Shown here piece after piece: positions 22,198-28,696 of a stretch of 64,000 nt of DNA; positions within the stretch are counted from its first letter, which is position 1, and every line of letters starts with the position of its first letter. The position numbers were made by a program, and so were the translations under genes. The notes beneath the pieces were generated by a model, which saw nothing but the letters and a program-made list of their open reading frames with translations, was not told the DNA's origin and made no database searches. The stretch is from Parvularcula sp039822105. GTDB taxonomy: Bacteria; Pseudomonadota; Alphaproteobacteria; Caulobacterales; Parvularculaceae. Where the stretch lies: assembly GCA_039822105.1 (NCBI GenBank), contig JBCBMW010000005.1, forward strand, positions 62,001 to 126,000, read 5' to 3'.

Positions 22198-24186
22198 TCA
22201 GGGGGCAGACGGTTGAAGGGTGACAAGGATCGCCGATCCTGCATCGACCAATCCGTTCACGTCATCAAATTCGGAGCCGGCGACGAAGCCGCCACCTTCG
22301 AGGGAGTCAAAGGCGGCGGGGAAAAAGTCATTCTCGTTGTCGCCTGAGAATTGCGCGACGACCTCTCCGGTGGCTGCATCGATGACACGCGCCGAACCCG
22401 CCCCCGAGGCGCCATCGATCGTCTCAAAAGGCGTTACAAGGACGAAATGATCATCGTCGATCGGAAGAGCAAAAACAATACCGAACTCACCCGGAACAGT
22501 GCCTGCCAACTGGACAATGATGGAACCGTCCACACCATCAACCAATGTCATGGACCCGGCCTCGCTCACGCCGTTCACGGTGTCATCGCCAGCGGCGATC
22601 ACCAGATTGCCATTGGGCAAGCCAAAAATGTCCGCATCATCGAGATCGAGATCGTTATCAAACTCGATGCGCGTGATCTCTGTGAAATTGGTGCCGTCGA
22701 TCAACGTGACAGAACCCGCATCGACCACGCCTCCAATATCATCTTTCTCTGACAAGATGGCGACGTTGCCATTGGCCAAGAGCAGTTGGTCCCTGATGTT
22801 ACCGCCAAATTCATCCTGCGCATCATCACCAGTGATGCGGGCGAGTTCGTTCCCTGCACTGTCGAAAAAGCTCGCAGAGCCGACGGCCGGCTCACCGCCG
22901 ATATTGTCAGCGATGTTGGAGGCCATGTACCGCCCCCCACTCAGACCGAGGAGGAAAATACCGAACTGATCACCATCATCATCGCCGACCGTTGATGCGA
23001 TCAGGGCGCCGGTGTCTCCGTCAAAAAGGCCAATAAACCCCCTGTTGATAAAACCGCCGCTGTCGGAACCCGACGCGCCCACAACAAAATTGCCATTATC
23101 CAACGCCAAGACATCCCCACCAATGTCTGTGGCCCCGACATCGGTGCCGCGGATTTCTGCCACCAGGTTCCCATTGGCGCTGTTGATCAGAAACACCGAA
23201 CCGTCGTTCACGCCAGCATCATCATCGAACCGGCTACCAACGATAAAGTTGCCATTGGTCAGCTCAGCGAACTCCCGACCAAGACCGTCATTCACATCAT
23301 CACCCGCCACTTGGGCGAGGATAGCGCCCGTTGCGCCATCGACGAGAGTGAAGGAGCCGGCATCGTTCAGGCCCCCCGGATTATCGTCGCTGCTCAGGAT
23401 CACAACGTTGCCATTGCTGAGTGCAAAGACGCCGTTGCTTCCCAGCTCATCATCCGGAGCGTCACCTTCGATACGCGCAATCTCCGCACCCGTCGTACCA
23501 TCAACGAGAACAACAGAACCGGCGTTCGCGTTGCCGCCCACATCGTCAAATGGGGAGTGGATGACAAAGAGCCCCGCGTTGGGACCTAGGAGCTCAACGA
23601 CACCCGCAGATTCACCAAAGGGCGCACCGAAACCGAAGGCATCATCGGCGTCATCGCCGCCAAAGGTCGCGATCTCCAAGAGATCATCCCCATCAAGAAG
23701 ACTGACGGACCCAGCGTTGTTCAAACCGCCAAACGTGCCGCCGTTCAAAGAGATGAGATTGCCATTGCTGAGGGCAATCAGCGCTCGGCCGAGCTGTTGA
23801 TCAGCTTCGGTGCCGAAAGCGCTGGCAATCAATGCTGCGGTGTCAGGATTATAAATGTGGATGGCCCCGGCACCGGCGGCTGTTGTGGCATCGCCCGAGG
23901 CACTGACCGCGATTTGGCCGCCAGCCAGCTGAACGGCAAAGCTGCCGAACCCGTTGTTCGCCGCAGGGCTCGGATCGAGAAGATCCTGCCCTTGGAAACT
24001 CAGAGGAACCGGATCCGGATCGGGATCAGGCGCTGGATCCGGTGCAGGCGCCGGCGCTGGCGCCGGGTCTTCCACCACCGGGGCGGGCGCATCATCGCCC
24101 TCGCCTCCTCCACCGCCGCTACACGCCACAAAGGCGAGCGATACCGTGCTGAGTAATAGTCCGTTGACCACGTTACGCGTTGTCAT
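22198..24186 (-). CDS. Large repeat lipoprotein (FG-GAP/beta-propeller-like)
   Basis: A 662-residue protein starting at an ATG with GGAG 8 bases upstream. After a signal ending LAFVAC and a poly-Gly spacer comes a Pro/Asp/Ala linker (PAPAPAPDPAPDPDPDPVP), then about nine to ten repeats of roughly 50 residues. Each has the form D(E)LG..VF.LSNGNVVI.S..DD.GG..DAGSV.LVDG.TGA..A.I.GDD, so the units are acidic and may bind calcium. The pattern suggests a beta-propeller or stacked-sheet surface protein. The frame extends upstream to 24324, but that part overlaps the VOC gene and has no start signal. Confidence 0.75.
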   Translation of the reverse strand: MTTRNVVNGLLLSTVSLAFVACSGGGGGEGDDAPAPVVEDPAPAPAPAPDPAPDPDPDPVPLSFQGQDLLDPSPAANNGFGSFAVQLAGGQIAVSASGDATTAAGAGAIHIYNPDTAALIASAFGTEADQQLGRALIALSNGNLISLNGGTFGGLNNAGSVSLLDGDDLLEIATFGGDDADDAFGFGAPFGESAGVVELLGPNAGLFVIHSPFDDVGGNANAGSVVLVDGTTGAEIARIEGDAPDDELGSNGVFALSNGNVVILSSDDNPGGLNDAGSFTLVDGATGAILAQVAGDDVNDGLGREFAELTNGNFIVGSRFDDDAGVNDGSVFLINSANGNLVAEIRGTDVGATDIGGDVLALDNGNFVVGASGSDSGGFINRGFIGLFDGDTGALIASTVGDDDGDQFGIFLLGLSGGRYMASNIADNIGGEPAVGSASFFDSAGNELARITGDDAQDEFGGNIRDQLLLANGNVAILSEKDDIGGVVDAGSVTLIDGTNFTEITRIEFDNDLDLDDADIFGLPNGNLVIAAGDDTVNGVSEAGSMTLVDGVDGSIIVQLAGTVPGEFGIVFALPIDDDHFVLVTPFETIDGASGAGSARVIDAATGEVVAQFSGDNENDFFPAAFDSLEGGGFVAGSEFDDVNGLVDAGSAILVTLQPSAP

Positions 24187-24295
24187 GTCCCTAGCTCCTG
24201 TCCCAATTGAGCGTTCAGGGGTTTGTCGAGGGACCAAACAAAAAGGTTCATTCGCGGAAGCGTGGCGAGAACCATGTCCTCGCCGCTGTCCGAGT

Positions 24296-24826
24296 TCAGG
24301 CCCGCTGGCGGAGCGGTTCGGCAAACTCGATCACGTTGCCTTCAAGATCCTGGATGAATCCCACCCGGCGTTCATAAGGCGTGCCGTCGAGCGCATAGGT
24401 CTCGCCGCGGACAAAAGTCGGTACGCCGCGGGCCTCAAGATCGGCCAAGATGCCGTCCACATCATCGGTCTCAAAGCAGAGATGGCCAAAACCTGTGCGG
24501 CCAAAATGCTCCGAAAAGCTCTCTGGGGCCGCAAGACCCATACCGCCCTCATCGGCGGCGACGAGCTCAATCACCGTATCGCCAAGGGAGAGATAGGCGA
24601 GCCGCTTGCCGTCCAAGGCCTCAACCCGCCAGGCGACATCGACGGTGAAGCCGAGCTTCTCTTGGTACCAGTCCATCGCCGCATCGAAGTCAGCGACATT
24701 GATCGACATATGATCAAAGGTCAGCGCCTCGATGCTCGTGGTCTCAGTCATATCGGCATTGTTGAAAGGTGCGGAAAGCGCCGACACAGCGGCGATCGCT
24801 CCTGCAAAGATAAGTGGTTTCAGCAT
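24296..24826 (-). CDS. Exported VOC (glyoxalase/bleomycin-resistance fold) protein
   Basis: A 176-residue protein. LKPLIFAGAIAAVSALSA is a signal-like helix, and a VOC domain covers about 35-170: FDHMSINVADFDAAMDWYQEKLGF, LAYLSLGDTVIELV, GHLCFETDDVDGILADLEARG, and GFIQDLEGNVIEFAEP. Metal-ligand positions are present (an early His, a Glu in VIELV, His in GFGHLCF and Glu in NVIEF). The reaction is unknown. The ATG at 24826 has GGAG 6 bases upstream; the one at 24838 is only part of that ribosome site. It is divergent from a LysR gene. Confidence 0.8.
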   Translation of the reverse strand: MLKPLIFAGAIAAVSALSAPFNNADMTETTSIEALTFDHMSINVADFDAAMDWYQEKLGFTVDVAWRVEALDGKRLAYLSLGDTVIELVAADEGGMGLAAPESFSEHFGRTGFGHLCFETDDVDGILADLEARGVPTFVRGETYALDGTPYERRVGFIQDLEGNVIEFAEPLRQRA

Positions 24827-24890
24827 GTTGATCTCCATTCGGTTGGGGTGGCCAAGCGCCGCCGTCCCGGATGACTTGGCTGATCAGCCG

Positions 24891-24940
24891 CTATACGTGT
24901 AGCTATCGCATACGTAAGTCTGCTATACGTCATACGTATG
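24891..24940. promoter_or_regulatory. Operator-like cluster of ATACGT repeats
   Basis: ATACGT occurs four times within 50 bases (around 24893, 24910, 24925 and 24932), the last inside the perfect palindrome CATACGTATG (24931-24940), which overlaps the LysR start codon. It sits between the divergent LysR and VOC genes and is the likely binding region of that regulator, including autoregulation. Confidence 0.5.
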
Positions 24941-25810
24941 ACCATGACCGATCGCCTCGACCTGCTTCAGACCTTCGTCCGTGTGGCGGAGGAAGGGGCG
25001 CTCAGCCGTGCCGCCGCCGTTGAGGGTATCAGCCAACCAAGCGTCAGTCGGCGGATCAAAGCGCTCGAGACCCTCACGGGCGCACGCCTCATCCATCGCA
25101 CGACCCACCACCAAGAGCTGACCGATGAGGGGCGGCGGCTGCTCGCGGTGGCGCGGGAGATCTTAGGCGACTGGGACGCGGCGATGGATGAGCTGGGCGA
25201 TCAAGAGCCGCGGGGCCTTCTCCATGTTGCCGCTCCGGTGGGGCTGGGGCAGACCTTGCTAGCAGACGAGGCGGCGACGTTCCTTGCTAAGTACCCTGCG
25301 GTGACGATCAAATGGACGTTGACGGACGAACCTGTCGATCTGATTGCCGGCGCCGCGGACATCCGGATCAGCGTGGGGGCACCAAAGGATGACCGCCTGG
25401 TGGTCCGTAAGCTGATGCGCGTTGAGCGCGTCCTCGTCGCGGCACCTTCTTTGGCCGAGGCGCAGAGCGCGTTGAGCACCCTGCCGCTCATCACGCTTGA
25501 GCCCTTCTATTCAGGGCAGTTGACCCTCAAAGATAAGAAAGGCCGGACCCAGAGCATCAGCGCACGGGTGGCGATGACGTCGAACAACATCTCGGCTGTC
25601 CTCCGCGCCGTGCTAAGCGGTGCAGGCATGGCGCTCCTCCCCACCTGGCTGGTTGAGCCCGAGATCACCCGCGGCGCCCTCACCCGCGTGGCCAGCCACC
25701 TCTCCGGCGAGCCCTTCGACATCACCCTCGCCTACGATCCCACCAGGGGCCGCCCCGCGCGCCTCACGAAGTTCGTCGAGCACATCGCGAAAAGCAGCTG
25801 GACTGACTAG
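24938..25810 (+). CDS. LysR-family transcriptional regulator
   Basis: A 290-residue regulator. The winged-helix domain (about 4-62) reads DLLQTFVRVAEEGALSRAAAVEGISQPSVSRRIKALE, and the effector domain (about 90-285) contains GLLHVAAPVGLGQTLLADEAATFL and AVLSGAGMALLPTWLVEPEI, typical of the CrgA-like subgroup. Starts at 24938 and 24944 are equivalent and neither has a good ribosome site; the mRNA may have a very short leader. It probably controls the divergent VOC gene through the ATACGT cluster. The stop overlaps the opposite lipoprotein gene by 4 bases. Confidence 0.87.
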   Translation: MTMTDRLDLLQTFVRVAEEGALSRAAAVEGISQPSVSRRIKALETLTGARLIHRTTHHQELTDEGRRLLAVAREILGDWDAAMDELGDQEPRGLLHVAAPVGLGQTLLADEAATFLAKYPAVTIKWTLTDEPVDLIAGAADIRISVGAPKDDRLVVRKLMRVERVLVAAPSLAEAQSALSTLPLITLEPFYSGQLTLKDKKGRTQSISARVAMTSNNISAVLRAVLSGAGMALLPTWLVEPEITRGALTRVASHLSGEPFDITLAYDPTRGRPARLTKFVEHIAKSSWTD

Positions 25811-26223
25811 TTCCCAACCGCAGCAGCAGCCGTATCGCAGGTCGTGTCGTCTTGCTTCACAACCACGGCGTTGCCGCCTTCGACGGGGCGGCGAATGAGG
25901 ATGCAGTCGCCTTCGTCAGCGAGGTACCGGCTGGTGATCAACGCTTCGGTGCCATCTGTCAGTTCCACCGTGTAAAGACGAACCTCGGAGCGGCCGAAAT
26001 CGTCTTCGACGGCCACGACAGCTGTGGCCAGGATCACCGGGTTCAACGACAAGATGCCCCAAGCCGCCCGCTCCGCCCTCGTCTCACCCGACGGCTCGCT
26101 CGTGACCTCGACGCTGGTCACGAAGCCATACTCCGCGGGCCCGATCTCCGGCAGCGGTTCGGACTCAAGAGAGGCGCAGGCTGACAAAAGCACAGCCCCG
26201 CCCATCATCAGAAGACGCATCAC
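25807..26223 (-). CDS. Small lipoprotein, unknown function
   Basis: A 138-residue protein with a lipobox (MMRLLMMGGAVLLSAC). The mature part has a possible strand-rich domain with two late cysteines (GDCILIRRP and DDTTCDTAA) that could form a disulfide. I do not recognise the family. The start overlaps the stop of the upstream lipoprotein gene (ATGA, 26220-26223), so the two form an operon. Confidence 0.7.
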   Translation of the reverse strand: MMRLLMMGGAVLLSACASLESEPLPEIGPAEYGFVTSVEVTSEPSGETRAERAAWGILSLNPVILATAVVAVEDDFGRSEVRLYTVELTDGTEALITSRYLADEGDCILIRRPVEGGNAVVVKQDDTTCDTAAAAVGN

Positions 26224-26636
26224 TGAAGTGCCGCGAGGCTCTCATCAATATTGGCGAAGACCTCTTCGGCGAAGCGGCCTTCGGATGTGCCGGTGATTTG
26301 CGTCCGGGAGCGCTTGGATGTGTTGACCACCACCGTTGCGCCATCGTCTGTTGGCAGCACATTGACGACGCCGACCTCACCCCAGCTGAAGGCGGAGATC
26401 GATTTGGTGAACCGGATCTGGAAACGCTCGTCGTTTTCGTCCGTGCCTTGAAGATTGACGTTCAGACGTTCAACCGACTGGAGCGCCGCGGCCTTCACCA
26501 CGTCATAGCTCGCGTCGTAATCGCGGCTGATGCCCTCGGTGGCGTCAGCCTCCGAAACCGTGGCGGAGGTGGCGCATGCGGCCAGCGTGACAGCGCCCAG
26601 CGCCAACCAAAAACTCGCAGCCAAGTGCTTGATCAT
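26220..26636 (-). CDS. Small lipoprotein, DUF3568-like
   Basis: A 138-residue protein with signal ALGAVTLAAC. The mature part (SYDVVKAAALQSVERLNVNLQ and ATVVVNTSKRSRTQITGTSEGRFAEEVFANID) is built like DUF3568-type lipoproteins, in which a helix is followed by four strands; this assignment is tentative. The ATG at 26636 begins the signal; the frame is open to 26693. It is translationally coupled to the next lipoprotein gene. Confidence 0.65.
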   Translation of the reverse strand: MIKHLAASFWLALGAVTLAACATSATVSEADATEGISRDYDASYDVVKAAALQSVERLNVNLQGTDENDERFQIRFTKSISAFSWGEVGVVNVLPTDDGATVVVNTSKRSRTQITGTSEGRFAEEVFANIDESLAALQ

Positions 26637-26815
26637 GATGTTGTTTCTCTCTTTGCCCAAAGCGACGCTATCGGCGCACCTCCGCCCCCACAAGTGCCAG
26701 AGTCACACCAAAAACACCGGCGACGTCTGCCGCGCCAATGGGCTGAGCCCACTCGGTCCGCATGCCGGAGGTTCAGGCTCTTGCTGAAATTCCGCCGCCA
26801 AGGCACGAAAGAGGC

Positions 26816-28018
26816 ATGGTGGGTGAGTTGTTCAATCGGTGGCTCTCAGGATTCAAGGAGGGGCTGCAAGGCGTCGGTCGCTGGCTGCGAGACTTCCCCG
26901 CCGAGGCAAAGCGATGGCTGACCGAACCGGGGCGCCGGGTCGAGAACGCCTTTCTGGTGCTCTTCTTTCTTTTTCTCACCCTTGCCCTGGGTGCATTGAT
27001 CGTGGCCGTCACGCCGATCTGGACACCTTTTGACCAAGACTATTGGTTTGGTGCTTGCGAGCGGGTGAGCCGCGCAGGCCGAAACCTCGGTTGCCAAGAC
27101 CCCAGCGAGCGAGCGGAGATCATCCGCAACTTGCTCTTCGCATTTGCTGGCGGGACCGGCGCGATTTTTGGGCTTTTTCAGCTCCACAACTCCGCCAAAC
27201 GCACACGGATTGGTGATGACGAAGCCAGGATAAGCTTTGAGGCCGAGCGCAATGACCGTTTTGTCAAAGCTGCCGAACTCCTCCGCCATGACAATGCCGC
27301 GATCCAGATGGCGGGGATCGTGGCGCTGCAGCGCCTGGCGCAGGAGCCGAAGGCGGACTACCGGCGCACGGTGATCGAGCTGTTGGCTGGTTTCATCCGT
27401 GCCGAGACGGGCCCCGACGGCGTCAAGAACAAGGCGCGGCAGGAAAGGGTCCGCACGCTTGAGCTGCGTAAGCTGCAAGGTGCGGTCGGCGACGACGAAG
27501 GCGAGGCAAGTGCTCCTCAGGACGACAAGGCCGCGACGGACGACGATGCGCCGGTGGTGGCGGAGGAAGCGCCGCGGCCAAGTGAGCCCGTGGCGGCCGC
27601 ATTCCGCGCCCTCACCGTGCTGACCTCCGATCACGAGCTCACCGAGGACGAACAGCGCGCCTTCGGACAGCTCGTGGATCTGCGAGGCTGTGACCTCCGC
27701 GGACTGGACCAACCTGGGGCATCCTGCATCGCATGGCGCCTGAACGGCGCCAACCTCGGGGGCGCCAACCTCTGGGGCGCCAACCTCTGGGGCGCCAACC
27801 TCGGGAGCGCCAACCTCTGGGACGCCGACCTCAGGCGCGCCAACCTCGGGTACGCAAATTTAGATTTTACCGTGGGTGTCAAGACGGAGCAGTTGGTCCA
27901 CGCCCTGAACGTCACCTGGCCACGCCACGTCCCGCGCCCGACGGAGGGCCCTTACGCCGAAGCAAAGGACAGCACAGACCCCGCTGCGCCGGACCCTTCC
28001 CCCACGGAGGAGAGCTAA
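26816..28018 (+). CDS. Pentapeptide-repeat membrane protein
   Basis: About 400 residues. Two membrane helices (LVLFFLFLTLALGALIVAV and LLFAFAGGTGAIFGLFQL) precede a helical region (RNDRFVKAAELLRHDNAAIQMAGIVALQRLA and VIELLAGFIRAE) that often accompanies pentapeptide repeats in bacterial membrane proteins. A charged linker (about 220-270) leads to at least ten pentapeptide repeats of the A(N/D)LxX type (GANLGGANLWGANLW), which fold as a right-handed quadrilateral helix. The function is unknown. Starts at 26762 and 26816 are both possible; the second has a purine-rich GAAAGAGG before it. Confidence 0.75.
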   Translation: MVGELFNRWLSGFKEGLQGVGRWLRDFPAEAKRWLTEPGRRVENAFLVLFFLFLTLALGALIVAVTPIWTPFDQDYWFGACERVSRAGRNLGCQDPSERAEIIRNLLFAFAGGTGAIFGLFQLHNSAKRTRIGDDEARISFEAERNDRFVKAAELLRHDNAAIQMAGIVALQRLAQEPKADYRRTVIELLAGFIRAETGPDGVKNKARQERVRTLELRKLQGAVGDDEGEASAPQDDKAATDDDAPVVAEEAPRPSEPVAAAFRALTVLTSDHELTEDEQRAFGQLVDLRGCDLRGLDQPGASCIAWRLNGANLGGANLWGANLWGANLGSANLWDADLRRANLGYANLDFTVGVKTEQLVHALNVTWPRHVPRPTEGPYAEAKDSTDPAAPDPSPTEES

Positions 28019-28054
28019 GCTACCCTTCGCCAACCTATCGGGAAGCCACCTGCC

Positions 28055-28630
28055 ATGCTGATCTTTGGACTGACCCTCTTTATCGCAACGCACCTTTTCA
28101 CCGCCTATGCGCGGGGGCCGCGGGCGGCGCTGGTCGCGCGGCTGGGGGATGGGCCGTATAAGGGGCTTTACTCCCTCGTCTCGCTCGCCGGGTTCGTGAT
28201 CCTGGTCATGGGGTGGAAGCGCACCGCGGCGGAGGCGGTCTACACGCCGCCCGAATGGGGCGCGATGGTGGCGACGCCCCTTCTCGTTTTCACCTTTATC
28301 CTTTTCACCGCGTCCTATCTGCCGGCGGGGCGGATCAAGTCACTGGCCGGGCATCCAATGTCCCTCGGCACGATTTTGGGGAGCTTTGCGCATCTCTTGG
28401 TCAACGGGGACAGCCGCTCGGTCACCGTCTTTGGCGCGTTCTTCGTTTGGGGCCTGGCCGACCGGTTCTCCTACCGCCTGCGTGGTGACAGCGGCGCTTC
28501 GGGCACCTCACTGATCGGCGATCTTGGCGCGATCATCGGCGGGCTCATCAGCAGCTGGGTCACCGTGCGGTTCCTGCACCTCTATCTCTCAGGCGTGCCG
28601 CTCGACCCCGCGGGGCTCTTCTGCCGCTAG
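28055..28630 (+). CDS. NnrU family membrane protein
   Basis: A 191-residue integral membrane protein with about six helices. The family pattern is clear: an N-terminal THLFTAYARGPRAALVARLGDGPYKGLYSLVSLAGFVILVMGW, then LPAGRIKSLAGHPMSLGTILGSFAHLLVNGD. NnrU-like proteins were first linked to nitric oxide metabolism and relate to carotenoid isomerase-like membrane proteins; the true role here is not shown. It starts 37 bases after the pentapeptide gene and may be cotranscribed with it. Confidence 0.85.
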   Translation: MLIFGLTLFIATHLFTAYARGPRAALVARLGDGPYKGLYSLVSLAGFVILVMGWKRTAAEAVYTPPEWGAMVATPLLVFTFILFTASYLPAGRIKSLAGHPMSLGTILGSFAHLLVNGDSRSVTVFGAFFVWGLADRFSYRLRGDSGASGTSLIGDLGAIIGGLISSWVTVRFLHLYLSGVPLDPAGLFCR

Positions 28631-28633
28631 GCT

Positions 28634-28695
28634 TCTCTTGCGCTGGCGCGCGCGGCCTCTCTTGCGCTTAAGTGCGGGGGCGGGCATTCCCCCGC
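28634..28695. promoter_or_regulatory. Direct repeats and a GC hairpin just before purL
   Basis: TCTCTTGCGCT occurs twice (28634-28644 and 28658-28668), 24 bases apart. A hairpin GCGGGGG/CCCCCGC (28674-28680 with 28689-28695) ends one base before the purL start codon. There is no recognisable Shine-Dalgarno sequence. These features may control purL transcription or translation. Confidence 0.4.
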
Positions 28696-28696
28696 C

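Noticed and set aside
23012..23800. 262-residue plus-strand frame
   Set aside because: Shadow of the repeat lipoprotein; its apparent repeats are the complement of the coding repeats.
27733..27860. Tandem DNA repeat read as a possible CRISPR or satellite
   Set aside because: The repeats are 15-base coding units of the pentapeptide protein with no spacers.
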